Origin: Stagonosporopsis chrysanthemi
Taxonomy: Eukaryota > Ascomycota > Dothideomycetes > Pleosporales > Didymellaceae
DNA: 64,000 bases
Reading direction: 5' to 3'
Assembly (NCBI GenBank): GCA_022560025.1
Contig: JAFISE010000075.1
Span: 87,012-151,011, forward strand
The position numbers and the translations under genes were made by a program. The notes below the pieces were generated by a model. It was not told where the DNA came from, ran no database searches, and saw only the letters and a list, made by a program, of their open reading frames with translations. The stretch's first letter is position 1. Every line of letters begins with the position of its first letter. Positions 12,128 through 23,287 of this stretch are shown here, in pieces.

Positions 12128-14140
12128 AACGCTGTGGAGCAGTCAAGGAAGTAAAACCAAACAAAAAAGATTAACTTGAGTGTACGTGATGCATTGCAGT
12201 GGAAAGCGAAGACGTGGTCTCGTGAACGGGCACCAGCTATCCGTTGCGAACATTGTGACGTCTAGACGCCAACCGCGGTCGGCCATGCCTCATTAGCGTT
12301 TCACTTTGTGCCACTTTGTGCAGAACCATCAAGAGCATTCGTGTATGTTTTGTTTTTTAAGGTTCGAAACAGCAGCTCGAATCTTCAGGATATAGTAGTA
12401 CTATCGCTGAACGACTTGGTGAGGCAAGACGTGAGGTTGTGGTCAGCATCCATCGCTCTGTCGCAAGTAAGCGGTCGCCGAATCGGGCTTAGAGGCTCTT
12501 GGCGGGTTCATAGCAGGGGTATCCTTCGACGTACCCACAACCTCACTTCACACAGACGGTGAGCATCTACGTCCAAGCGATGGGCGTTGTACACCGATAC
12601 ACAGATCTGCGGCGCGCCGATTCTTGCTGTGTCACATGGCCGTCGATGTCGGAAGCGGCACCATGTACTTGCGCCAGTTCACCGCTGGATCGCTCAACGC
12701 TCCGCACGTATGCACGCAATTGTTCAGGAACTTGGTATACGAAGCGCGTGTGGCTACTTTCGGTAACGGAAGTCGCCAAGCATTGTCCAGGGTGCGCTGC
12801 AGCCTCATTTGCATCTTCTAGACTATGGAAATGACAGGGCGAATGCTTGGGTAACACTCAACCATGGAAATTTGCACCAGGGCTTTGCTACGGACAATAG
12901 ATTTGAAGTCGTCGAATCGCTGCAGTCATGGTGCTTGCCACCATGGGCGTTCTTGTCATGAAAAGCAAGGTTGACTCGAGCGATATTTGCCTCTTGCGCA
13001 TGGTCCTGCTACAGGATTAGGCTTGCACAGCTTGCACAGCTTTCTCACCGACTTGACCATGGCCACTGCGATACTATGCTTGAATTGTCCAGCGTCAAAT
13101 CCCTGAAGAGGGTAGCGGCGTGATGGTCCCTGACAAATGTCAAGTGTCGTTGAAACGCCTCAGCGCCAACGCCTCGTGGTGTTGCGATCCACGTGGACTC
13201 GCCACGCTCTCCATCATCGTGAGGCAAGGGACGGAAAGGCTTCTTTCAGGATGTTCTCGCACAGCAATCTCGGTCGCGCGGAAACACGCTCAGGGAATCT
13301 GAGTCGCAGCGTTTCGAAGCAGACCGCAATTGTCATGCATCCGGTCAGAGACGTAGTCCGGCAAAAGACGGCTGGTAGCAATCAGATTCGGGCCGCCTGC
13401 CTGTTCAGTTACTAGTTACTGCAATGGCAGCTGACCTCTTCGTGGTCGGCAATTGAGCGACCTACGGTACTGTACCTCGATCCCATCTCGGCTCCTGTCA
13501 TGCATTGTTGGTGTGCACACAGCGTTGAGGGCCTTCCGAATTTAGGGACGCGGTGCCAGCCAACAAGAGCTGTGTGAAGCGATTCGATTGTGCTTCGCGG
13601 CTGTTCCTGACGCCATTATGGCGGTCGCAAGATGGGGCGCGCTAAGTGCAAAGTGGATGTTAATGTGACTTTGAAACTAATCAAGTGGGCGGCGCGTCTC
13701 CGGGCATGCCTCTCCAGATTCGTAGAAGCCAAATGCTCCTCTCGCGCGGGTTGGACAGGCCACAGGCGTCTAGGGAACACATGGATTCGGGCATTCCACG
13801 GCTGACGGACGGACGGACATGAGTCCGGCAAACGCTGCAGCCCAACTGTAGATCTCAGGCAGCGGATACGAAGGAGCAGCGCGTTCAGACAGGCGCAATC
13901 TGACGAGGCATGCATGAACGGAACAAACCGATTCATCACCGCGCGCACAGCGGCGGCCGTGAAAGGCGGTGTCGTGCGTTGATGGACGTCAACAGCAGCG
14001 AGAGCACGCCCCTGTACGAGCAGGGCCGGGCAGCGACTAGGTGGGAGGTAGCACGATAGTGTACATAGGGTGACTAGGTTGGGGCGCTCGGAGGCTTGAC
14101 CAGCCACCAGCGGCGCATCACTTCCACGAGAGCTTCTCGA
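12128..14140. other. Gene-poor intergenic DNA downstream of nothing recognisable
   Basis: These 2 kb separate the P450 start from the satellite-rich leader of the transcription factor. Only short, overlapping open frames are present and none resembles a protein family. A small tandem of AGCTTGCAC occurs near 13020-13040. I see no tRNA, transposon ends or other RNA gene. Confidence 0.4.
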
Positions 14141-14282
14141 AAACCGCGGTGTCGCAGGTCGGTGGAGAGCTAGGGCCTGCTAGCGACGGTAGTCGAAATC
14201 CAGGGCGCGCCGAGAGAGCTCGGATCGTCTGGGTCGTCGCTGCAGGTGGGCAACAACAACAGCTCCGGTGCGTGAGCGAATT

Positions 14283-14331
14283 GCTGGTGGTGGTGGTGGT
14301 GCTGGCGGTGCTGGTGGTGGTGCTGCTGCTG
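14283..14331. repeat. GGT/GCT-rich trinucleotide tract
   Basis: Interrupted TGG/TGC repeats form the first element of a satellite cluster in the leader of the downstream transcription factor gene. Confidence 0.8.
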
Positions 14332-14478
14332 GGCGGAGAAGCGCGCATGCCGCCGCGACGCCCAGCAGTTGCGGTCGGTCGTCGCAGGTTGCAGGTCACA
14401 AGTCACGTTGCTCAGCTGGGCCTACTGCGGTGCGGTGCGGTATGCGGTGCGGCACGGCAGCCAACGTCGCGCGGCGAG

Positions 14479-14559
14479 AGCAGTAGCAGTAGCAGCAGCA
14501 GCAGTAGCAGCACCAGCACCAGCACCAGCACCAGCACCAGCACCAGCACCACCAGCAGC
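14479..14559. repeat. CAG/CAC microsatellite (CAGTAG, CAGCAG and CAGCAC units)
   Basis: AGCAGT units give way to AGC units and then to about seven AGCACC hexamers. The tract is 81 bp, purine-rich on the plus strand, and not within any supported coding frame. Confidence 0.9.
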
Positions 14560-14610
14560 GTCTGCAACGGGCGCATCCTGCGTGCGCGGTCGCCTGCGAT
14601 CTCCTGCGAT

Positions 14611-14680
14611 GGCATCTGGCATTGGCATTGGCATTGGCATTGGCATCTGGCTGGCATTGACATCTGGCTAGCATCTGGCA
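14611..14680. repeat. ATTGGC hexamer array and derivatives
   Basis: About four head-to-tail ATTGGC units at 14621-14646 are flanked by CATCTGGC variants. Each unit contains ATTGG, the reverse complement of the CCAAT box, so this may be either a satellite or a cluster of CCAAT-like sites. Confidence 0.75.
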
Positions 14681-14778
14681 CGGCGCGCGGGCAGCCCTCG
14701 CCGCGCTCGCCGCCCACCCAGGGGCCTGGATTGCGCAGAGGGCTCGCAGCGCCGCAGCCTCTCTGGCACAAGCGAGCT

Positions 14779-14807
14779 GCACGTCGCAGCACGTCGCAGC
14801 ACGTCGC
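14779..14807. repeat. 10-bp tandem repeat (ACGTCGCAGC x about 3)
   Basis: Three near-perfect copies of a 10-bp unit each contain ACGTCGC, a core shared with CRE/ATF-like ACGTCA half-sites but one base off. Confidence 0.75.
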
Positions 14808-14910
14808 GGTGACAGCGCTGAGTCGCGGCCGCCGCCCGCTACTCGCCCTTGTGTTGCTCAAGCCAGGCGCTCCGCCGGCCGTCGCGTCGCCCCTCTCTGC
14901 GCAGGACCTC

Positions 14911-14970
14911 ACGCACACAGCACCACACAGCACAGCACGGCACCGCACAGCACGGCACAGCACCGCACCG
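14911..14970. repeat. CACAGCAC/CACGGCAC imperfect tandem tract
   Basis: Repeated CACAGCA, CACGGCA and CACCGCA units run for about 60 bp in the GC-rich leader. Confidence 0.75.
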
Positions 14971-15110
14971 TGTCCAGCCCACCGCCCTCCAGCAGCGTGT
15001 CGCCGACGCGCCGCAGCCCCTCCCCCTCCCACCGTCCCTCGCGCCTTGCCCCCTGCCCCCTGCCCCCGTGCCCAAGGCCGCGCCACAGCCTGCCCGCGCG
15101 CCGGCTCGCC

Positions 15111-15140
15111 TGGCCTGCCCTGGCCTGCCCTGGCCTGCCC
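15111..15140. repeat. Three perfect copies of TGGCCTGCCC
   Basis: A 10-bp unit is repeated exactly three times head to tail, followed at once by an AT-rich break (AATTTTCC). Confidence 0.9.
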
Positions 15141-15724
15141 AATTTTCCTTTTCACCACGCCCGCGACTAGCTGGCGCCCCCGTCCGGTGCCCACTGCGCG
15201 CTGCTCAGCGCCCCGGCCTCGCTCGTCGTCGCACGGCCCGCCTTCGCCCTTAGCGCCACTGCTGCCCGCCAGCACCAAACGTCGACGCATAGACTGCCCG
15301 CGACTCACCACCACTGGCTCTTTGCCTGCTTCGGACAGGTGCCTCCGGGTCCATGGTAAGAAGCCCTCGCTCCAGGCTGGGTTTTCCTCGCGCGGCTTGT
15401 GCCAAAGCTCCCGTCCTGCATCGCTCTCCGGCCTGCGAGCACCTGCCCTGCGACGCTCTCCAAACTCTTCTCTTGTCCCCTCAGCCGATGACGCGGATGG
15501 GCCTGCAGCCCGCACCCTCCCTCCAGCCAGTCATCTTCCTGACGCACTGGTGATTTGGTCTTCTTCGTGTCCCTGCCACTGCCGAGGCCACCCTCTCCAC
15601 CAGCTGCCCCCGCCGCCTTGTTGGGCTGCTGCCGTTGGAACCTGGCAGCTTCCGTAGTTGTAGTCAGGTCCTCCGTCATACATAGCCGCATGGCCTGAGC
15701 GGATCGCGCCTGGCATATCTAAGG

Positions 15725-18700
15725 ATGGCTGATCCTGACGCGCCCGCCCAGAAGAGGCCCCGTTTGGACTCTGTCAATCCTCCCGCGTACAACCATAACG
15801 GCCACGCCTTCCCACCCCCTCCTCCGCCGCCGCACCCCCAACCCACCCGCCAGCTGTCTCATCCCACTCCCGCCCACGCTGCTCCCTCTCCCACCTCCCG
15901 CCACTATCCTGCTCACGCCCTGCCCCATCCGTCTCATTCCTATCCTCCACCAGGCCAAGGACCCGCTCCCGGACCGCAACCCTCGCCCTCTCTGCCCCCC
16001 TCTGATATACGCGCCTACTCGGATCCTCGGACCATTCCCTCGCCCAGTCATCGCCCTCATGGCGCCAGCGGCCCTCCTCCGGTGAACGTTTCCCAGGACC
16101 ATATCGCTACTTATCGCGGGGCCCCCACTCCGTTGTCTGCCTCTGTGCCAGAGTCCCAGAGCACCAGATCCAGCGTCAGTGTCGACAGCAAGCCCCAACC
16201 GCCACCTATGGATCATGGCGGCCACCAGAGTCCATGGGGCGTGAACCCCGAGCATCGCCCCAATGGCCACATGTCCAACGGCTACGGCCACTCTATCAGC
16301 CCTACACACCACAGCAATGGGCAGCCTTTCCATCCGCCACCTCCGCCAACTACTGCCCAGTATGACCAGGCCTCCTATGCGCCGAGCCCCTACATGGGCC
16401 AGTACGCGAGCTCAGCTGGACAGCCCATACGGCGCAAACAGGTTCGCGCCACACAAGCCTGTAACCACTGCCGCACGCGCAAACAAAAATGCGACGAAGC
16501 TCGCCCGTGTCAGTTCTGCAGAGAGAACAACTTCGATTGCCAGTACAAGGATGTGCCACCCCCAAAGTATGTGTGACACGCCCAGCCCCTCGTGCAATCC
16601 ACGACAACCACTAACACCTCATAGACAAGATCGAAGCATGATGCAGCTACAAGACAGTGTCAACGACATTGGAGAAGTGCTCAAAAACCTTGTAGGCGAA
16701 TTCACCTCGTGGAGACAGAGCGTGGAAACCAGACTCCCTCTCGCTCAGACACCCAACCAGATATCGAACATAGCTTCGCCAGAAGCTGGATTCGCGATGC
16801 CCAGCAGAGATCAAAACGTCTCTCGATTTCCCACACCCGCCCAAGGAAGAAACCAGATGCGCCGTATCAGTAACATGAAGACCGAGTCTCCCAGCATCCC
16901 GCACTCGCAAATGTCCCCGACAGCTGGACAAGCTTTGACTCCTATCAAGCAGGAGTCTGCGTTTGCTCCCCCTCAGCAACCGGCCACTCCGGCAGACAGT
17001 GTTCGAAGCGAGCATAGTGGCGCAACGGGCCTGCCACCCAAGGAGAAGAGCGGGCTGCAAAGCGACCACACCACGCCAGCGCACAAGCTGTTTGAAGAAT
17101 GGCACTCCATGGCAGGCTTCTGCCGAAATGTCGACTACATCGAGAAACTCATCGATAGCGGCCATGAAGTCTCGGAATATCCCATGCTGCTCGAGCAGGA
17201 TCGAGGTCTACTTCGCGTTTGGGGCGTCGGTGAAGGTCAGGACCTCAACGACGGAGCGCAGGGACCAGGAAGCCCCGACAGTGGTGGCGATGTCGATGCC
17301 TCGTCTCCACTTCCTGGGAAGGAAGGTCTTTGGGGCTATCCACCTGCCGACACCTCCAGCCCCACTGCGCCCGGCGAAATCCCCAGCAGCCATCCTCGAC
17401 AAGACAACGGCGGCCTTGGACCGGATGGCAGGCCTGACTTCCGTTCGCAAGTCCTGTGGGAGCTGTACGATTCTTACATTGAGAACATCCACAAACTGCA
17501 TCCCTTCATGAACGCTAGTAAGCTCAGAAGGATGATCAAGGAGTTCAGCGAGCAGTACAGTCCTGATGTGACTGCCAAACACGCCGCTTCGCCAGCTGCG
17601 AACTCGTTGACGCAACAATTCGGTCTCAAGCGAAAGCGGTCTGGCAGCGCTTACGGAGATCCGTACTCCAGCAAAGGCGCTATTGAACGCTCCCTCCGTA
17701 ACGCACTCGTCCTCCTAGTTCTTGCGCTCGGCAAGGTCTGTGCTCACCACGATCCACTTCCGTCGCCCCAGAGTGACAGAATGTCGTATACAAATGGTGG
17801 CTGGGGCGTCCACGCTAACGGCAGCTTCAACAGCGACAATTCTGACGACAACCGCCCTCGCAATGTTGATATCCTCCCTGGCATGGGCTACTTTGCCTAT
17901 GCGACCGACATTCTTGGAAATCAACAGGGTGGAAACACAGTAGCACACGCTCAGGCTATGATTCTAGCCGCACTGTACCTGAGTCAGTTCGCTCGAGTTC
18001 TGGAGAGCTGGAGCTGGATCAACAACGCGTGTCGTGTTGTTCTTGTCCTCATCAAGGCAGACTACCAGAAACTTGATCGAAACTGGTGTTTGGAAAACAA
18101 GGCCTCCTTGCCCCCCAAGGAGCGCTATAGGCTCAACTTGGTCATGTGTGTCTACTGGACATGCCTCCAGCTTGAGTCGGACATTTTGGCCGAGATGAGC
18201 ACCCTGCCACCTAGCAGGATCTCCGACTTTCAAAGCGATATTGCGTATCCCGATGGTGTCTATGAATCAGTGCCGATCGGATCAGTGCCTGACACTGGGC
18301 TTGTCGTCGAAGAGAAGATGTTTGCGGACCCGCAAACCCAGGAAGGCTCTATGCTCATGTACTCGAGTCAGATTTGGCTCCGTGTCATCCTGAACGAGGC
18401 GCATAACATGCTCTATGGCAGAAGTGAGTAGCATATCGCAAGGTACAAATTCAGTCCTAACCATATCTAGATGCTCGCCGCAGCTTCGACACTCACAACA
18501 TCAAAGAGGTTGCACACCGTGCCACAGCGCATGTGCGCATCCTGGAAGACTGGAGACGCGTTTTGCCACCAACATTGGCCTGGAACGATGATGACCCACC
18601 AGCAACTGACATTAATGTCGCGCGTTTGCGTGCCAAGTACTACGGATCCATCTATGTGATTCTGCGCCCGTACCTGCGCATCGCCAATCATTTCATCGAC

Positions 18701-19247
18701 TTTCCTCCCACAGGCGCAAGCACAGCACGGGCGTCTCATCATAACTCCCCTGCACCCACCTCCGGCGCTTCGTCTAACAGAAACGTACACCTACTGGTGG
18801 ATCTGTCAGATGATCAAAGGAGCATCATCGGAGTCGCCGTCAAGTGCATCAACGCTGCTATTCAGAGTACGATCGCTTTTGACCGTGTTGGCGCCGCCCC
18901 AGAGAGCAAGTATGTCAAGTTTGACGCCAACGCCCGTACCCGTCGACTGGTAGTCACCAACATCTTTGGCACAATGCATGCGTAAGTAACGAATCGGACA
19001 CTCCGCAATTTCACTTTGAACTAACAATCCCAGCCAATTCGGAAACATGCTCGTCCTTTGCGCAGTCTTCAAATCTCAACTCTGCAGGTATCTGCCGCGA
19101 GACACTCAGCTTACCAAGCAGAACCTGACCCTCCTAATGGACCGAACTTGCAAGGTTCTCGGCGAGATTGCACCGAACTCTCCAATCCTGGAGATGGATC
19201 TTAAGATCCTCCGCAACGTCCGAAAACAACTGGATCTGTACCCATGA
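15725..19247 (+). CDS. Zn2Cys6 fungal transcription factor, large (1121 aa)
   Basis: Four exons (15725-16566, 16625-18423, 18471-18981, 19034-19247) give 1121 residues, with canonical introns of 58, 47 and 52 nt. A Pro/His/Ser-rich disordered N-terminus of about 230 residues precedes a binuclear zinc cluster with ligands C246, C249, C256, C262, C265 and C272 (C-x2-C-x6-C-x5-C-x2-C-x6-C). A linker (D-V-P-P-P-K) and a short helix (Q-L-Q-D-S-V-N-D-I) likely to dimerise follow. The large middle and C-terminal region contains L-H-P-F and the helical fungal-specific regulatory domain. It is expected to bind paired CGG-type half-sites in the nucleus. The zinc cluster resembles the ClrA/CLR-1 type, but the regulated pathway cannot be deduced. 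The unusually long satellite-bearing leader suggests complex expression control. Confidence 0.93.
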
Positions 19248-21534
19248 TCGCCACCAATCAGCCAATATGCTTCGAGAGATTGCTTGGATATACCCCATTT
19301 GGGCGGATATGAATCCCGACAGCCGCCACCGCTTAGCGCGCATTTTTTGTATACATTGTATCGTTTTGCATTTACGTCGGCGCATAGCATCAATCTTTTT
19401 TCCTTGTTCAGGCACTACATACTCACATGGGCGGAATAGCGCTGAGTCTTTTGCGTATACCACGATCATCAACACGAGGAGACCCTGGGTGGGGTCATTT
19501 TACTTTTACGCGACTTATTCATATGCCTAGCCTGTAGGGGAGCACGAGGCGAACTGACTGGGAGGAATCGTTTAGAAACTTTAAAGGGACGTCACTGTCT
19601 CGAACTGGAAATGCCGTTTGAGCTCGGAATCGGATTCCATCTTGTCTGCCTAAGCGCCCCTATACGGCCTTAGTGCTCATTTTGTTAGTTAGCTAACGGC
19701 CGTTCCTCGGTGCACCTATTGAATACACGTTTTGCACGATATAGATGGTTGGTTATCAACGCGGCAGCAGTGGAGGAGCTCACGCACCTCACAGCTGAAC
19801 TTAATAGATGTGAAAATATTAAACTCTGTCGTTCAATAATGAGAGACTTGTCCGTCGTCTTCGCAGCGTTACTGGCTGCGTGGCTAACCAGTTCGTCCAT
19901 GTCAGCGCGCACCGCTATTGCCTGGCGTAGTTACAATTGGTCCAGCACGTCGGGTATTGCTCTTGATCGCAGTGCTTGCTACATACGGTGTTCGCGAACG
20001 CGAAACTTGCACTTGGCTACAGTGAACTTAATCGCTATTGTCTGCATCTCAAAGACCAGCAAGTAAATTCCACCAGCGGGAGAGCCGCTGCGCTAATCAC
20101 TCCAATCTCCTCGCCGACGATGATCCTGCCGCTGTCTCAACTACATGTAGTTGGAGTTGGCGACGTCGCAGCCCAACTTTGACAACTCAGAAAGGCACTA
20201 TCCGGGTACACGTTGGCCTAGCCTGTCACTTGATGCGGTGACGTCTCGGTTCCTGGTGCAAGCCACTGCGTGTGCGGTCGGGAACTAACACGACCGAACC
20301 ATGGTACTCAAGACGGTAACAGCTTCCGCCCACAGCCTCGACCGCTGCTGGCCGCCGGAAAGGCTCCACACTGGGCGCATCCTGGGATATGAAGCCAAGA
20401 CAGTGTCTCTGCTGAGCGGTTCACGGGAGTTGCGTGTGAATTGCGACTATCCGTCGTCACAAAGTGTACTACGCACGGGTTTGCCCTCCATGCGCTATTG
20501 GGGAATTTTTCCTACTACGTCGATCACCCTAAGTCCCGCTGTATGCCGGTAAGTAGCAGCATGTAGGGAAAGTGTGAGCGCCTCGATCATCACATACGAA
20601 TGCGAAGTGATCGGATTCCCCGAGACATTCGTGACATATCGAACAACAATCGATGTTTTACTACTTTTGGACTGGAGACAGCTCCTAGCGCGGACATGAC
20701 GCGCTTTTCTAACAACCTGCGGCGATATGGACTGATTTATGGGTTGACAGTCGAGACGGATGCTCCTGCCCAACGTCGCGCAACCTTAAAACGTACCAAA
20801 CTCTCAACACGGGCTAGTGTCACGCATCTACGCAAATCATCGGCACAGGTGTGCTCTCCGCGATATCAACCTTCGCTGGTAATTTGCGTCTCGCTCCAGC
20901 CCCCCAGCGTGCTCTGGCCTCGAGCAGAGACCGCCATTCATTTCCACGAATCGCCTGTTGACTAGAGCTGGTATTGGGCGATATCAAGGGCAGGCCCCAG
21001 CGAGTTATAACAAGCATACGCAAGAAGGAAAGGGTAATCGAATCGCATCGGTTGACGATCCCGAGTTGCAACAGACCACAGTACATACTTGGCGTTCGCT
21101 AAACCATTCCCTAGAACAGTGCTTCAGGCACGGGCGTGCAAATGGATCTCCCGCCGATAACGAAGGAACGATAAACCGTGACAGTAGACGATAACCACCT
21201 CAGCCATGCAGACGACGACATCTCCGGAACTCCGGGCGCGCCCAGGGTCGTGAAGCAAATGCAGGCGTCAGACATGTAAGCAGAAAGAGCAGGGAATGTT
21301 GCATGATTGCTTTTGGGCGTGGAGATCGCCTACAATATGCATCCCAACCCACGTGCCGTAATCGTCAAGGCGATCACAACAACGTCAGCAGCCTCAGTTG
21401 CGCTCTAGACGCCTTCACGCCTTCACGCCTCACAGCCTTATGCTGCACGCCAGCGCATTCGGCGACGTGCGTGGTACCACAGCGTCAACCGAGCCGGGGC
21501 CAAACACTCTACCCAACCACCAACGCCTCAGAAC

Positions 21535-21646
21535 GCCATGTAACCATTGCAGGCACAAAAGCAAGACGTATGCGCAGGTAGTACGAAGAGAATGTCAAAA
21601 TGCAGTTCTGGGACTGCTCCCGGTGCGTGCTTCCAATCGCGTATGA
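21535..21646 (+). pseudogene. Possible relic of a Zn2Cys6 zinc cluster
   Basis: At 21539 one frame reads C-N-H-C-R-H-K-S-K-T, matching the first half of a binuclear zinc cluster except that the third Cys is absent. About 75 nt on, in the +1 frame, comes C-S-R-C-V, like the second half. No long frame surrounds either half. This may be a decayed copy or coincidence; the match is short. Confidence 0.15.
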
Positions 21647-21690
21647 GAATACTGTTCCTCACCGATCAGAGACACGGGAGGGCCCTTCGC

Positions 21691-21732
21691 CAGACCGTTT
21701 GCGCCTTCCTTTAAGCGAAGCTAAACGGTCTG
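21691..21732. repeat. Perfect 10-bp inverted repeat with 22-nt loop
   Basis: CAGACCGTTT at 21691-21700 is mirrored by AAACGGTCTG at 21723-21732. The loop can pair further (CGC with GCG). An alternative pairing of CTTCGC (21685-21690) with GCGAAG (21715-21720) competes with it. Confidence 0.7.
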
Positions 21733-23287
21733 AGACGTGCTTGGCGGTAATGGAGACGTAGGAGAAGACGACCGCGAAGGATCGAGGTCTGCGCTTACAA
21801 CCTCTATCAGATGTCAGTGAGTTGATGTCGGTGCACCATGCCGCCGCAAGCACATGCTGCAGGAGGGATACCTCGATGCGGCGAAGGATGAAACATATCA
21901 ATAGTGATTGCATCGCATACAATAAGTCAAAGAAGTGATCTTGGGCATCGACTCCGTGCAAATAACGGGCTCTGTATGTAGCTCGCGCAACAGCCCCGGA
22001 GCAGACCGTAACCTGCATCTGTCAAACCTTACCATGAGACGCAAGATCTCTCTCGATGCCGGATCAAGAAACAGGTTCCCCCGTGCCCATGTCCTTGCAC
22101 ACTCAAGATGCACCATCATCACTCGCCTGCGACGCCCAGCGCCTACCCTGCTGCTGACGACACGTTCAAACACGCGTACCAACGCGAGTAGATTGACCGC
22201 TCGTCTTCGTGCGATTCCTGCAGCCTCATTTCATTTCCAGGCTGCAGCACAGTCGCAGCACAGTCGCAGCATGGCAAGGCATACCACGAGCCAATATCAG
22301 CCCACATAATTTCTCCGGCCCTCCTTCACCGTCACGTCCTGCCGAGGCTCCACTTGCGCTGTATCTTGGTCGCGAAATGTCGATCCAGAGATAGATAGGG
22401 TCCGCTTGCATGCATCCGAGCCGTGCATGCAATGTCCCAGTAGATTGTCATGCCACGATGCCAAACCGACATGGGGCTCCTCACCGCAAGCAGCAGTCTT
22501 GTAACCCGGCGTCCACGCGATGCAGCGCGTTACAGGTAGAGGAGCACGGTAGATACTCCGTTTGTCATTGTCTGGCTTTCACTGTACGGGCTATGTGGTA
22601 CATGCCTTCAATAGTACATATGTCGAGGAGGGCCCGAGTTGCCTGCAGCAGGGAGCCAGGATCCGCGAATTCCTATCCGGGGGGCAGTCGACATGTCGGC
22701 CCGCGGTTTCAGATCATGCGTGTTCTTCTCGGATTCGCGATCGAGTGCACGTGTCTGTACCGGGCGGGCGCTGTGCCTGCTTCCCGCGAGCAGCGGCGTG
22801 ATCGTTTACCATGGCAGTCGGTAGTCCTCAGCCGGTAGCCGCACGTGCGCGGCCGTATTTTGAAGATTAACAACGACGCGCAGCCGTGCATACGGCCGCA
22901 GACGGTCCGGCTTTGGGTTCTAGACATTCACGAGTGTCTGTTCGACGGTGTGGATGCAATCCAAAGCTAATCTGGGAGGAGTGGACATGTAGGTACGCAA
23001 GCAACGGCTTGGGAGCCAACAACGGTCGGACTGAGATGGATCTGCGTGGACTTGTGGAGTAAGACATTGTGGAGAAACCAGAGTAAGTTGTCAATGCATC
23101 GTCTTGCATGTATTTGGTAGTCGACACAGTATTTCAACAAATACTTGGATTTCGTGCTTGGACTCAAACCGAACAGAGTGGTATATATTGGATCTCTAAG
23201 TGATAACACTGCTTTCTTGTGGCGAGTAGGTAGATTATCAAAACGCTCAATGGTTCATTCCAAGGTCATAACTGGTGCAAACAACGC

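Larger units (their letters stand above)
14141..15724 (+). promoter_or_regulatory. GC-rich promoter/5' leader of the Zn2Cys6 factor, with a possible leader intron
   Basis: This 1.6-kb stretch is GC-rich and crowded with short tandem repeats. Long open frames cross it on both strands, but they are low-complexity and follow the repeat period. A plausible leader intron runs from 15356 (GTAAGA donor) to 15484 (a pyrimidine-rich CCCCTCAG acceptor). It is 129 nt and would remove part of the mRNA leader. Transcription start sites cannot be placed from sequence. Confidence 0.35.
19248..23287. other. 4-kb gene desert
   Basis: No convincing gene is found on either strand; the frames are short and lack family motifs. 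Three things stand out: a 10-bp inverted repeat at 21691-21732, a short peptide frame near 21.54 kb with a C-N-H-C-R core like half of a zinc cluster, and small direct repeats (CCTTCACG near 21.41 kb, AGCACAGTCGC near 22.25 kb). I see no transposon termini, tRNAs or strongly AT-rich blocks. It could be decayed sequence or a noncoding-RNA region. Confidence 0.45.

Noticed and set aside
14479..14970. CRISPR-like array
   Set aside because: The repeats are contiguous micro- and minisatellites without unique spacers, in a eukaryotic nuclear genome.
14149..15657. 502-codon plus-strand frame and 367-codon minus-strand frame through the GC-rich leader
   Set aside because: Both translate the tandem repeats into low-complexity Ser, Thr, Pro and Ala runs. 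They overlap each other and show no domain.
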